Source: an uncultured Alphaproteobacteria bacterium (lineage in GTDB: Bacteria; Pseudomonadota; Alphaproteobacteria; RF32; CAG-239). Taken from it: a stretch of 64,000 nucleotides of DNA. The stretch's first letter is position 1; every line of letters starts with the position of its first letter. The DNA lies in NCBI GenBank assembly GCA_910577205.1, contig CAJTMA010000001.1:1-64000 (forward strand), given 5' to 3'. This document shows positions 34,939 through 44,249 of this stretch, in pieces. The translations under genes were made by a program, and so were the position numbers. The notes under the pieces are model-generated. The model did no database searches and was not told the origin of the DNA. It saw nothing but the letters and a program-made list of their open reading frames with translations.

Positions 34939-36621
34939 ATGACAAATACAGAATTCCAAATTCCCGAAACCAACGAAAGTTTTGAAGCTTTGCTGAACGA
35001 ACAGTTCGGCGATAACGGTATTACCGGTTCCGTTGTTAAGGGTACTATTGTTCGCGTTTCTCCTGATTTTGCTATTGTAGATGTCGGGTTGAAATCTGAA
35101 GGCCGTATTCCTCTGCGCGAATTCGGTCAAAACGCAGAACTTAAAGCAGGCGACAAAGTTGAAGTTTTTGTTGACCGCTATGAAGACAAAGACGGCCAGA
35201 TTGTTCTGTCCCGTGAAAAAGCACGCCGTGAAGAAGTTTGGCAGGATCTTGAGAAATCTCTCAATGCCGGCGAAAGAGTTAACGGCGTTATCTTTGGCCG
35301 CGTTAAAGGCGGTTTCACTGTTGACCTCAACGGCGCTATTGCGTTCTTGCCGGGTTCTCAGATTGATATTCGTCCGATCCGCGATATTACTCCGCTGATG
35401 GGCATTTCTCAGCCGTTCCAGATTTTGAAAATGGACAAGGTCAGAGGCAATATCGTTGTTTCTCGCCGTGTTGTTCTGGAAGAAACCCGTGCTGAAGCTC
35501 GCGCTGAACTGATTGACACACTGAAAGAAGGTTCTATCCTCGAAGGCGTTGTCAAAAACATCACCGATTACGGCGCATTCATTGATTTGGGCGGTGTTGA
35601 CGGCTTGTTGCACGTTACCGACATTTCTTGGAAACGCATTAATCACCCGAGCGAAGTTCTGTCCGTTGGTCAGACTGTTAAAGTTCAGGTTATCAAATTC
35701 AACGAAGACAATCAGCGCATTTCTCTGGGCATGAAACAGCTCGAGAATGACCCGTGGCAGGCTGTTGCCGATAAGTTCCAAGTTGGCGAAACTTACGCCG
35801 GTAAAGTTACCAACATCACCGATTACGGTGCATTCGTTGAACTCGAAGACGGTATTGAAGGTTTGGTTCACGTTTCTGAAATGAGCTGGACCCGCAAAAA
35901 CGTTCACCCGGGCAAAATCGTTTCTACTTCTCAGGAAGTTGACGTTAAAGTTCTGGAAGTTGATGCTGAAAAAAGACGTATCAGCCTCGGCATTAAACAG
36001 TGCACAGCTAACCCGTGGGCTGCTTATGTTGAAGAACATCCGGTCGGTTCCGTTATTGAAGGCAAAATCAAAAACATCACCGAATTCGGTCTGTTTGTTG
36101 GTTTGTCTGACGAAATTGACGGCATGATTCACCTGTCTGACATCTCTTGGGACAAGTCTGGCGAAGAAGCTGTTAAAGACTATGTCAAAGGCCAGGATAT
36201 TCAGGCTAAAATCATTGACGTTGACGTTGAAAAAGAACGCATCAGCCTCGGCATCAAACAGTTGTCAGAAAATGCTCTGGCTTCTGCTTTGGATGACGTT
36301 AAAAAAGGCGATGTCGTTAAAGCTACTGTTGTCAGCACTGACGACAAAGGTGTTAACGTTGAAGTCAACGGCGTTGCCGCAATGATTAAAAAAGCTGATT
36401 TATCCAGAGAAAAAGCTAATCAGAATCCGGAAAACTTCAAAGAAGGCGATGTTCTGGAAGCTAAAGTAACTTCTGTCGATAAGAAAAACAACAAGCTTGG
36501 CCTGTCGGTTAAAGCTTTGGAAATCGAAGAAGAAAAGAAAGCTTTGGAAGAATACTCCAATACATCTACCGGTTCTACTCTGGGCGATGCTTTGGGCGAA
36601 GCTCTGAAGAAAAATGCCTAA
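34939..36621 (+). CDS. rpsA: 30S ribosomal protein S1
   Basis: 560 aa with six S1 RNA-binding repeats along its length, the middle four very regular ('ITDYGAFIDLGGVDGLLHVTD', 'ITDYGAFVELEDGIEGLVHV', 'ITEFGLFVGLSDEIDGMIHL'). S1 unfolds mRNA leaders on the 30S subunit. No clear Shine-Dalgarno precedes the ATG; the leader is AT-rich, as in the autoregulated rpsA leaders of other bacteria. Codon use is more uniform than in neighbours, as expected of a highly expressed gene. Long antisense ORFs across it are shadows of its repeats. Confidence 0.97.
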   Translation: MTNTEFQIPETNESFEALLNEQFGDNGITGSVVKGTIVRVSPDFAIVDVGLKSEGRIPLREFGQNAELKAGDKVEVFVDRYEDKDGQIVLSREKARREEVWQDLEKSLNAGERVNGVIFGRVKGGFTVDLNGAIAFLPGSQIDIRPIRDITPLMGISQPFQILKMDKVRGNIVVSRRVVLEETRAEARAELIDTLKEGSILEGVVKNITDYGAFIDLGGVDGLLHVTDISWKRINHPSEVLSVGQTVKVQVIKFNEDNQRISLGMKQLENDPWQAVADKFQVGETYAGKVTNITDYGAFVELEDGIEGLVHVSEMSWTRKNVHPGKIVSTSQEVDVKVLEVDAEKRRISLGIKQCTANPWAAYVEEHPVGSVIEGKIKNITEFGLFVGLSDEIDGMIHLSDISWDKSGEEAVKDYVKGQDIQAKIIDVDVEKERISLGIKQLSENALASALDDVKKGDVVKATVVSTDDKGVNVEVNGVAAMIKKADLSREKANQNPENFKEGDVLEAKVTSVDKKNNKLGLSVKALEIEEEKKALEEYSNTSTGSTLGDALGEALKKNA

Positions 36622-36644
36622 TTTTAATTAGCGCAATTATCTTA

Positions 36645-36676
36645 GAAAAGGGTTCTCAATTGAGAGCCCTTTTTTA
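36645..36676 (+). terminator. Rho-independent terminator after rpsA
   Basis: AAAAGGGTTCTC / GAGAGCCCTTTT stem (one T-G pair) with an AATT loop and a run of T. Confidence 0.85.
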
Positions 36677-36689
36677 TATCTGCCCAATA

Positions 36690-36875
36690 CGAGTCGGAAA
36701 TGATGGTTTGCGATTCGGAAGAATATTAACCATTAAAACAAACGAATCGAAAAAATATTTTTTATGTGACTCAATCCGAATCTCAGCAAGGCTTTGCGCG
36801 AATCGAAAAATTACTCCGGCGAATCCGCATAAGATTTTGTTAATAATTAAACAGATAGAATCGAGCCAAATCGAT
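36690..36875. promoter_or_regulatory. Cluster of CGAATC/GATTCG-type motifs upstream of the autotransporter
   Basis: Within about 185 bp the core AATCG or its complement occurs many times: gagtcgg (36691), cgattcgg (36711), CGAATCGAAAAA (36743 and again 36799), ccgaatc (36777), gcgaatccg (36820), gaatcgag (about 36859) and aatcgatt (about 36870). Two 12-nt copies are exact. This looks like an array of binding sites for one regulator, but no factor is known to me. Confidence 0.4.
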
Positions 36876-36912
36876 TAAACATGAAAAAAGCAGACCAGAA
36901 TGGGACGCTGAA

Positions 36913-39900
36913 ATGTTTCAACAGGCCGGAAAAGTCATGACCCAAAAGTTTCTTTTCAAATTCATATATTTACCTTTGGCACTGGCAGCCATTTTGCCCT
37001 GCGCAGAAGTGCGGGCGGAAGATCCTGACCAGTATACCCCTGAGAATATTTCCTGCCCCGGAGAAAACTGCGATAATAAAACCTTAATTCAAGGCGACAT
37101 GATGGCGGTGAATGAGGAAGGCATTGCCAACGGCAACACTGTCGGCGATGGCGGCAAACTTGCCGTAAACAGCGGCGGCATTACCAATAATACAACAGTA
37201 TCTTCCGGCGGAGAAATGACGATTAACAGTGGCGGCATGGCAGCAACAACGGAAGTCAACGGCGGAAAAGTTGATATTGCAGACGGCGGACAAGCTGAAA
37301 ATATTACCATTAACTCAGGCGCGGTTCTCAGCCAAGGCGAAACCTCTAAAGTTACTGTCAATTCTCCGGGATTATCCGTTCCCGGCGGCGAAGGCTACAA
37401 AGGGTTTGAAGTCAGCAAGACCGGTGTGGCCTATAACACAACAATCGGCACAAACGGTTATATGTTGGTTAAAGAAGGCGGTGAAGCCAATAATACCGTC
37501 ATTAACGGCGGCACTCTTGAAGTCCTCTATGATGTCCCGGGGCTTGATACCAGCGACCCTGATGCCCCTGACGCTCCTGATGCCGGGGACAGCGGAGATA
37601 CAGAAGCTCCCGCACCGGAAGAAACAGGAACTTCAACAGTTAATAAAACAACCGTTAACTCCGGAAATTTAAATATAGGAAACGGCGGTATTGCCAATGA
37701 TACGACAGTTAATCAAAATGGTGTCATGAATGTAAATGAGGGTGGCACGGCGAACAGAACAATGGTCGACCAAGGCACTTTAAATATTAACAACGGCGGC
37801 AATGCAAATGACACAACCGTTTCCGGCGGAACAGTAACAGTTAATAACGGCGGCAGTGCAAGCAATACGATTATTTCCGGCGGAACAATGACCGTAAACG
37901 ATGGCGGAAACGCGACAACTTCAGTTATTAACGACAACGGGACAATTCTAGCGAAAGGCTCTGCCTACCTGCGCGATACGACAGTTAATGAAGGCTCATT
38001 AGTCATGCAGGAAAGCTCCAGCGCGGACGGCGTGGCTGTCAAAGACGGCGGGCTGATTGACGGCACTCAAACAAGCGGCACGATTAACGGCTTAAACGTC
38101 AGCGGGACAGGTTCTTATCACCTGACAACAGACAGCAAAGTTACTAATGTCAATTTATATGGCAAACATTATGACTCCCTGTTTAACAATGGTGTCGGCT
38201 CAGGCATTATTGTCGGCGGCGAAAGCCAATTGGAGGTTTTGAGCAATGCGCGGCTCGACGGAACTATTGTTCAACAGGACGGTTCGGTCGACGTCAAGAG
38301 CAATGCAGTTCTTAATAACACCACCGCAACCGGAAACGGCAATATCACTCTTGAAGCCAACGCCAAAGCTGATGGGACGGTTTTGAAAGATAACAGCTCC
38401 ATGCAGGTCAGCGGATCTATTCAAAATACCGTTGTCAGCTCTGCCGGACACAGCACGGCGGCCGGAAACCAGCTTGCCGGTTTGGAACTCAACAACGGGG
38501 CAACAGCTGGTAATACAACTATTACCAGCGGCGGCACAGTATTAATGAAAAACGGTTCAACAGCCAATGATACCCAGGTCAACGGCGGCAGCCTGACAGC
38601 CGAAAGCGGTTCAATTCTAAATAATTTGGCGGTTACCTCCGGCGGTATATTGTCTTTGGACGGCGGTACAACGCTTAACGGCGATGTAACCGTCACACAA
38701 AACGCGCAGCTGGGCGGCAGCTATGACTACAATAAAATCTTAACCGATGCCGCCATCAATTCTTTAACGGTTGTTAATGGCGTCAATGCTAAATTTGCCA
38801 ATGACTTGACGGCTACCGAAGCCGGGAAAAGCCTGACTTTTGCCGATGGTTCTTATCAAGCCTCTTCTGACGGCGCTAACGGTTCTACTACTGTTAAAGG
38901 GTGGGATGCCATCAATATCGGCGGCAAAACAGGCGCTGCCACACTTCATCTGGCGGGCGACTTAGCCTTAACCGATGCGGATAAAGCACTGAAAATCAAC
39001 AGCGGTTCTGTTTTGGATACCTCTGGAGTCGAAACAATTAATATCCTCGGTTCTGTTATCAATGCCGGCGAACTTAATCTGGTTAGCCCGGGGAATCTGG
39101 CTGACGACAAAAACAACACAACAACCATTGCCGGAAATTATGTTGGCGAAGGAAATTCTAAAATTATCTTAAAAGTCGATCCGGTCAATAATTCTTCCGA
39201 CAAGCTGGTTATTAATGGAGATGTTATCGGCTCGACAGATTTGACGGTTAAATTGGCTTCTGCAGCCAAACCGACTGAAAAAATCCTGTTTTTAGAAGCT
39301 CCGAACGATAATCCCAACACCGGTTCTAATTTCAATATTTGGCGCGTCAACAGCAGCCCGTATCTTTGGGACACCTCAAACTCCGGCAACAAATGGTATA
39401 TGGATATGGTTAATGTCGGCGGTAAAATTGGCGTTTATTCCGAAGTTATGGCCTATATGGGGCTGCCCAACGCCGCATTGGAACAAACCCGGAGCATGGT
39501 TTTCAACGTTATTAACAAAGTTAACCTGCGCAATAATAATCTGGTCGACAACAGGCTGATGCATTCGCCGGAATACCGTTATTACAGCAAAGGTATTGAA
39601 AACTATTATAATAATTATAATTTCTGGGCAATGCCGATTTATCACACCATCAGCAATGAAAGCGGCGTCAACTACGAAGCTGATATTATGGGCGGCGAAG
39701 CAGGCATTGACCTTTATAATGACAGCGCAAACAAAGCCGGCGTCTTCTTGTCATACCGCCAAGGCAGTTATGATTTCGATGGCAAAGCAGACAAATTCTT
39801 TGCCCGCTATGGCAGCACGATAGATATTGACAGCTATGCCGGCGGTGCATATTTCAGACATAACTGGCAGAATGCATGGGCTTTAGCCATGGTTTATGGC

Positions 39901-40407
39901 GGCGTGCAACAGGCTGACATTAAGACCAAAGACAACGTCAGCTCCGATACTGATGCGACCGAGTTTGGCGCAAGCATTGCCGGCGGCTATGTCTATAATA
40001 TTAATTACAGTTTCAACATTGAGCCGAGTGCCGTAATTAACCTTACATCCATCAGTTATGATGATGCAAAGGATGTTTACGCCAAATCGGCGGAATTTGA
40101 TACCCTGACACTTATCGAGGCAGATTTAGGTGTTAAATTTGAAAACACCTGGAATCTGGATAGCGGCTATGCCAAGGCCTATATCAGACCGAGCGTTCTG
40201 TTTAATTCGGTTTCCGGCGATGAAGTGAAAATAACCAACTTCTTGGATAACTCTCCCGAAATTGACGACGGTGCTTTTGTACGGTTGGAAATTGGTGGAA
40301 GTGCTGATCTCAGTAAATTTTTCAGCATGTACTCAACACTGCGCGCAACAGCGGGAGGAGATTATCAGGATTTGGCGGTTACCGCAGGGCTAAACTATGT
40401 TTTCTGA
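36913..40407 (+). CDS. AIDA-like autotransporter adhesin
   Basis: 1164 aa (ATG 36913; ATG 36937 also possible, each with a signal peptide ending 'AEVRAE'). The passenger (about 45-600) is a set of degenerate repeats of about 19-21 residues with NSGG, NNGG and TTVN cores, as in AIDA-I-type beta-helix adhesins, interrupted by an acidic Pro/Asp/Ala linker (about 208-240, 'DPDAPDAPDAGDSGD'). A longer non-repeat stretch (about 600-880) leads to a C-terminal outer-membrane beta-barrel (about 895-1164) ending in Tyr-Val-Phe. It should be exported by the type V route and displayed on the surface. Substrate or receptor is unknown. Confidence 0.9.
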   Translation: MFQQAGKVMTQKFLFKFIYLPLALAAILPCAEVRAEDPDQYTPENISCPGENCDNKTLIQGDMMAVNEEGIANGNTVGDGGKLAVNSGGITNNTTVSSGGEMTINSGGMAATTEVNGGKVDIADGGQAENITINSGAVLSQGETSKVTVNSPGLSVPGGEGYKGFEVSKTGVAYNTTIGTNGYMLVKEGGEANNTVINGGTLEVLYDVPGLDTSDPDAPDAPDAGDSGDTEAPAPEETGTSTVNKTTVNSGNLNIGNGGIANDTTVNQNGVMNVNEGGTANRTMVDQGTLNINNGGNANDTTVSGGTVTVNNGGSASNTIISGGTMTVNDGGNATTSVINDNGTILAKGSAYLRDTTVNEGSLVMQESSSADGVAVKDGGLIDGTQTSGTINGLNVSGTGSYHLTTDSKVTNVNLYGKHYDSLFNNGVGSGIIVGGESQLEVLSNARLDGTIVQQDGSVDVKSNAVLNNTTATGNGNITLEANAKADGTVLKDNSSMQVSGSIQNTVVSSAGHSTAAGNQLAGLELNNGATAGNTTITSGGTVLMKNGSTANDTQVNGGSLTAESGSILNNLAVTSGGILSLDGGTTLNGDVTVTQNAQLGGSYDYNKILTDAAINSLTVVNGVNAKFANDLTATEAGKSLTFADGSYQASSDGANGSTTVKGWDAINIGGKTGAATLHLAGDLALTDADKALKINSGSVLDTSGVETINILGSVINAGELNLVSPGNLADDKNNTTTIAGNYVGEGNSKIILKVDPVNNSSDKLVINGDVIGSTDLTVKLASAAKPTEKILFLEAPNDNPNTGSNFNIWRVNSSPYLWDTSNSGNKWYMDMVNVGGKIGVYSEVMAYMGLPNAALEQTRSMVFNVINKVNLRNNNLVDNRLMHSPEYRYYSKGIENYYNNYNFWAMPIYHTISNESGVNYEADIMGGEAGIDLYNDSANKAGVFLSYRQGSYDFDGKADKFFARYGSTIDIDSYAGGAYFRHNWQNAWALAMVYGGVQQADIKTKDNVSSDTDATEFGASIAGGYVYNINYSFNIEPSAVINLTSISYDDAKDVYAKSAEFDTLTLIEADLGVKFENTWNLDSGYAKAYIRPSVLFNSVSGDEVKITNFLDNSPEIDDGAFVRLEIGGSADLSKFFSMYSTLRATAGGDYQDLAVTAGLNYVF

Positions 40408-40562
40408 CAGACAGAAGGAAGCGGAAAGCATAAATGGTGACGGCAGGATGCCGAAGCCTCATATTAATTTAAGATATTATTTTCTCCCCATCCCCGTATT
40501 ATCATTGTCTATATTAAGCTATTACCATAGAGATTATTAAAGCCCACAAGAAGGAGATATAC

Positions 40563-41177
40563 ATGTATATAAAGTCATTAATAGCAGCTGTAATCATATC
40601 TGTTACAGCAGCCTCCGGCGCTAAGGCTGAACTTGTCACTCAGTCCTTGCCCAAACCGGATATGCGCGGCAACAGGGCTCTAATGCAATGTTTGCAGAAA
40701 AGAGAATCTGTCCGGCAGTTCGGCAGGCGTGCTGTTAGTGAACAAATTTTGGCTGATATGCTGTGGGCCGCGGTTGGTGTCAATCGCCAGAACGGCAAAA
40801 GAACCATCCCTACCGCCCTCAACAGCCAGGATTTAACTGTTTATGTCATTAAACATGACGGTGCTTGGCAGTATGATGCCAAAAAGCACAAACTTATTCA
40901 GGTATCAGACAGAGATTTGCGTCCGCTGCTGGCAACACAAGACTATGCGAAGGAAGCCGCACTTGACCTGGTTTACGTTTCAACCAGCGATGAGGCCTTG
41001 ATCGGAGCAATGCACGCCGGGTCAGCGTACCAAAATGTCGGATTATATTGTGCCTGCAAAGGATTAAACAATGTCGTCAGGGGGTATTTTGACAAAGAAG
41101 ACCTCGCTAAGGCTCTTAACCTTTGCGAAAACCAACAGATTATGGTCACGCAGGCTGTCGGCTGGCCGGCGGATTAA
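40563..41177 (+). CDS. Periplasmic nitroreductase-family protein
   Basis: 204 aa. Signal peptide (about 1-22, ending 'GAKAE'), then an FMN-dependent nitroreductase fold of the SagB/ThcOx-like short type: 'CLQKRESVRQFGRRAVSEQ' (substrate-site helix), 'MLWAAVGVNRQNGKRTIPTA', 'HAGSAYQNVGLYC' and the final 'VGWPAD'. Export is unusual for a nitroreductase-fold protein but known. The ribosome site is exceptionally strong (AAGAAGGAGATATACAT, identical to the T7 gene-10 type used in vectors). Substrate unknown. Confidence 0.82.
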   Translation: MYIKSLIAAVIISVTAASGAKAELVTQSLPKPDMRGNRALMQCLQKRESVRQFGRRAVSEQILADMLWAAVGVNRQNGKRTIPTALNSQDLTVYVIKHDGAWQYDAKKHKLIQVSDRDLRPLLATQDYAKEAALDLVYVSTSDEALIGAMHAGSAYQNVGLYCACKGLNNVVRGYFDKEDLAKALNLCENQQIMVTQAVGWPAD

Positions 41178-41280
41178 ACCATCTAATCATTTTGAGGTAT
41201 TAAAGCTGAAATAATTTAGCTTTAAGCGAAAAAAACACTTGTCAAACGCAAGTTTTATTATTATGAATAGAAACGCCGAT

Positions 41281-41371
41281 GGATAGATGGCCGAGTGGTC
41301 GAAGGCGCACGATTGGAAATCGTGTATACCCCTAAAGGGTATCCAGGGTTCGAATCCCTGTCTATCCGCCA
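41281..41371 (+). tRNA. tRNA-Ser (anticodon GGA)
   Basis: 91 nt including encoded CCA. Acceptor GGATAGA/TCTATCC, anticodon stem with loop TTGGAAA, a long variable arm (TATACCCCTAAAGGGTAT) typical of tRNA-Ser, and T-loop GGTTCGAATCC. Anticodon GGA reads TCC and TCT. An AT-rich mobile island starts right after it. Confidence 0.96.
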
Positions 41372-41382
41372 TTTTAATTAAG

Positions 41383-41410
41383 AAGACGCTCGTTTGCAGC
41401 GTCTTTTTTC
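41383..41410 (+). terminator. Rho-independent terminator after tRNA-Ser
   Basis: AAGACGCT / AGCGTCTT stem with a 7-nt loop and a T run, 12 nt after the tRNA. Confidence 0.85.
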
Positions 41411-41550
41411 GTATCCGGCGGAAACACGGGCTTTGCGGGCGGTTGACTCCGCTGAAATGACTATGGTAAGCTCGTTTTATGTTGGAAAATGCAAAATTTG
41501 AGGCAGTTACATACATTGCCGAATTTTGGGAAGTCACTTGAGAGGAAAAT

Positions 41551-41994
41551 ATGCAAGGAGTAGATAAAAATGCTATAATAGATAATGTTTGGCAATATTC
41601 TCACTATTACGCTCAATCTTTACAAACGTGTGAAATTCTGTATAAAGAAGGTCAAGGAATAGCTTGCTTAAATGTTTTATTTAATGTATTTGAAAATGTA
41701 TCGAAATCAGTTATTGAGAATTATGATATGAAGTTTTACAATGTTCTACAAACATTGTTTACCCAAAATATTATAGATGGAAAGGAATTTGATTTTCTTA
41801 ATAATGAAAATTTGAGTGTAAGAAAAATAAGAAACTTATTGATGCATGCTGATGTATTTTCTTTGGGATTTGAAAAAGAAGGTATTTTTTATCCATTCTA
41901 CGAAAATGACACACTTTTGATGCTTTATAATGATTTATCTTGGGAAATTTTTTATATTATAAATAAGATAGTTTTGTATAAACTTAATCACTGA
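41551..41994 (+). CDS. HEPN-like protein of unknown function
   Basis: 147 aa, all-helical, with GAGAGG upstream. It contains R94-N-L-L-M-H99 after an acidic helix, the R-x4-H signature of HEPN ribonuclease domains (Arg followed by a polar residue, then His). Many HEPN proteins act in toxin-antitoxin or antiphage systems, but no nucleotidyltransferase (MNT) partner is next to it, and the fold is inferred from the motif only. Its end overlaps the convergent recombinase gene by 7 nt. Confidence 0.55.
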   Translation: MQGVDKNAIIDNVWQYSHYYAQSLQTCEILYKEGQGIACLNVLFNVFENVSKSVIENYDMKFYNVLQTLFTQNIIDGKEFDFLNNENLSVRKIRNLLMHADVFSLGFEKEGIFYPFYENDTLLMLYNDLSWEIFYIINKIVLYKLNH

Positions 41995-43619
41995 AATATT
42001 TCTTTTTCCTGTTCTTCAAAGCTTAGGTTTTTAGAGGCGATATCGAAAAGAGTTTGCAGATTGATGGTTAGTGTTCCGGAGAGAAGTTGATTGACTATTC
42101 TTGGCGAGAGATAAGCAAGGTTGAGATATTTGTAAATTGTACGCTTGGTCATTTTCTCCTGTTTCATGATGTCTTCCATCCGGATGCCTTTTTCATATAG
42201 TTTCTTAAATTTCCATGCATAGGCAAAGGCTCTGACGATCAGGCGGTTGTTGTCATTGATGCTCATCAGTCCGACCTTTCCGGCGTTGTAGACATTGCTT
42301 GACAGCCCTCGGTTGATGATGACCTGTTTTTCATAGATGATTTGGTTGTTGGTATTATCAGCAATAACTTCCAGCGGGTTGTTGCTTTCATTCAGCGAAT
42401 CTCCGGTATAGGCCGAGAGGATTATCGGATCGGTATTAAAGAAGAAGGTTAAGAGATCTTTTTGATAGATGATTTTATTGATGAAGTTGCGGATAAAATT
42501 GCGTTGCGTGAAATAGTCCATATCGTTGAAGTTTATCAGTTTTAAAGCCATTGCGCTGTCTTTGTTTAAGCCATTGAGATTGCCGTTAAGAATCTCAATA
42601 ATGGCATCTTTAGCGAGCTTATCAATTTGCTCCGTGGGTAGGAACAAACCCTTAATAGAATAGTAATGTCGTTTGGTAGCTTTCTTTTTACTGTTGGCCT
42701 GATTGGTAAAAATTGTGCCGTTAGCATCAAACAGTTTTCCAGTCAGCAGATTATTGTTTCTGTTCCTTGTATGATTAGAGCTGTTGTCATTTTCTTTGAG
42801 CTTGGCTTGCACCTTTTCCCATAATTCTTTTGATATGATAGCCTCATGCTGTCCTTTAAATGCTTGTCCGGTGCGTTTGTTCTCAATCATGCCGAGGTAT
42901 AATTTTTCATGCAGCAAGCGGTGGAGCGCGGATATTTTAAAAGGTTTTCCGCCTCTCTGTTCCCCCTTGTTGGTTATCCAGCTTTTATGTTTGAAACCTT
43001 TTATTTCAGCAAATTTCTCAAGCTCCGCCAGCGAGCTACATTGCAGATAGTCTTCAAAAATGCTATGCACCTGTTCGGCTTCGACGAGATTAATGACCAG
43101 TTTTTTGTCTTGAATATCATAACCAAGTTTGGGGACGCCGCCCGTCCATAAGCCTTTGGCTTTACTGGCGCGGATTTTATCACGGACACGCTCCGAGGAG
43201 ACCTCTCGCTCGAATTGGGCAAAGGACAGCAGCATATTTAAGGTCAGCTTGCCCATGGAGGTTGAGGTATCAAATGCCTGTGTGATCGAAACAAAGCTGC
43301 AACCGTATTTATCAAACTCCTTCATCATATTATGAAAGTCCATAATGGAGCGCGATAAGCGGTCAACCTTATAAACCACCACCGTTTGAATTAATCCGCG
43401 GCGAATATCCTCAAGCATTTGTTTTAGAGCCGGACGCTCCATGGTGCCGCCGGATATGCCGCCATCGGTATAGGTTTTGAAATATTCCCAGTTGTTAAAG
43501 GCTTGAGACATAATGTAACTCTGGCAGGCGTCTTCCTGATTATGTAGGGAGTTAAACTCAAGCTCCAAGCCTTTTTCTGTAGATTTGCGGACATAGACGG
43601 CGCAGTTTACTCTAGCCAT
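41988..43619 (-). CDS. Large serine recombinase
   Basis: 543 aa. N-terminal resolvase/invertase catalytic domain with Ser 13 ('YVRKSTEKG') and the conserved 'VYKVDRLSRS' and 'FEREVSSERVRDKIRASKAKG' segments, then the Recombinase domain ('GYDIQDKKLVI...VHSIFEDYL') and zinc-ribbon-like and coiled-coil regions. Such enzymes integrate or excise phages and elements. An 8-nt overlap with the DUF2924 gene indicates one operon. It is the likely integrase of the island. Confidence 0.93.
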   Translation of the reverse strand: MARVNCAVYVRKSTEKGLELEFNSLHNQEDACQSYIMSQAFNNWEYFKTYTDGGISGGTMERPALKQMLEDIRRGLIQTVVVYKVDRLSRSIMDFHNMMKEFDKYGCSFVSITQAFDTSTSMGKLTLNMLLSFAQFEREVSSERVRDKIRASKAKGLWTGGVPKLGYDIQDKKLVINLVEAEQVHSIFEDYLQCSSLAELEKFAEIKGFKHKSWITNKGEQRGGKPFKISALHRLLHEKLYLGMIENKRTGQAFKGQHEAIISKELWEKVQAKLKENDNSSNHTRNRNNNLLTGKLFDANGTIFTNQANSKKKATKRHYYSIKGLFLPTEQIDKLAKDAIIEILNGNLNGLNKDSAMALKLINFNDMDYFTQRNFIRNFINKIIYQKDLLTFFFNTDPIILSAYTGDSLNESNNPLEVIADNTNNQIIYEKQVIINRGLSSNVYNAGKVGLMSINDNNRLIVRAFAYAWKFKKLYEKGIRMEDIMKQEKMTKRTIYKYLNLAYLSPRIVNQLLSGTLTINLQTLFDIASKNLSFEEQEKEIFQ

Positions 43620-44064
43620 GAGCTGCCTCCTTTAATGCCCGTTTGTTATTTAATCCGAAGAAGTCATAACCGGAAACTTTTATACCGCAGATTTCTTTGG
43701 CAATGGCAGACAGTGTTTTATAATGCTGCCCATTGTAGATAAAATCATCCGTTTCGGCGATAGTAACCTTATATTGTCGGCCGTGATAGGTTTTGATGAT
43801 TTCGGTGCCGGGATACAGGTTGTATTTGGTCTTATAAACCTTAACCATACACTCATCGGGGTTTTCGGCGTATTTATCCAGCTTGGTCAGGTGTTTGCGT
43901 TCAATTTTAAGATTGGCGTTTTCGCAGGCGATATAATACCACAGCGCGCGAAACTGCCGTTCATAAGGACTGTTATGATACCGCGCCCATAGTTCAGCTT
44001 GTCTCTGGTGACTTAGTTTTTTTAATTCTTCAGCGTTTCTCGGCAGATAAATTTTCTTCCTCAT
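43612..44064 (-). CDS. DUF2924 protein
   Basis: 150 aa with AAGGAG upstream. The C-terminal 'GTEIIKTYHGRQYKVTI...FIYNGQHYKTLSAIAKEICG' and 'SGYDFFGL' match DUF2924, often next to large serine recombinases in alphaproteobacterial elements. It probably assists recombination or its control; this is by association. First gene of the recombinase operon. Confidence 0.85.
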   Translation of the reverse strand: MRKKIYLPRNAEELKKLSHQRQAELWARYHNSPYERQFRALWYYIACENANLKIERKHLTKLDKYAENPDECMVKVYKTKYNLYPGTEIIKTYHGRQYKVTIAETDDFIYNGQHYKTLSAIAKEICGIKVSGYDFFGLNNKRALKEAAHG

Positions 44065-44090
44065 CAGTCAACTCCTTGTTTTTCCATGTC

Positions 44091-44114
44091 TTGTAAGCTC
44101 AGTAACGCTTACAA
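44091..44114. promoter_or_regulatory. Palindromic operator candidate between divergent island genes
   Basis: TTGTAAGC-8 nt-GCTTACAA is a perfect 8-bp inverted repeat in the divergent region between DUF2924 (-) and the ParB-methyltransferase (+). It is a plausible repressor site. Confidence 0.5.
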
Positions 44115-44249
44115 AGAGTGATAAGTCAAGCTAATATATTGAATTTAAGTATATTTTTAAAATTTTAAAAATTTTTCAAAAAAAGCGTCAGAAAACACAT
44201 CGTTGTCAGTACTTTTATTATGTAAAAAAAATTTTTAAGGAGATTTCAT

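Noticed and set aside
34903-36132. A 409-codon open frame on the minus strand across rpsA
   Set aside because: It mirrors the repeated, codon-biased rpsA sequence, has an Asn/Phe-rich composition and no ribosome site; rpsA itself is beyond doubt.
40548-40564. Sequence identical to the ribosome site of common expression vectors
   Set aside because: Flanking sequence is ordinary chromosomal sequence with no T7 promoter, lac operator or tag, so vector contamination is unlikely.
41281-41371. tRNA-Ser as the proven attachment site of the serine recombinase
   Set aside because: Large serine recombinases usually do not use tRNA genes and no second copy of the tRNA 3' end was found in the window; the border is supported only by composition and gene content.
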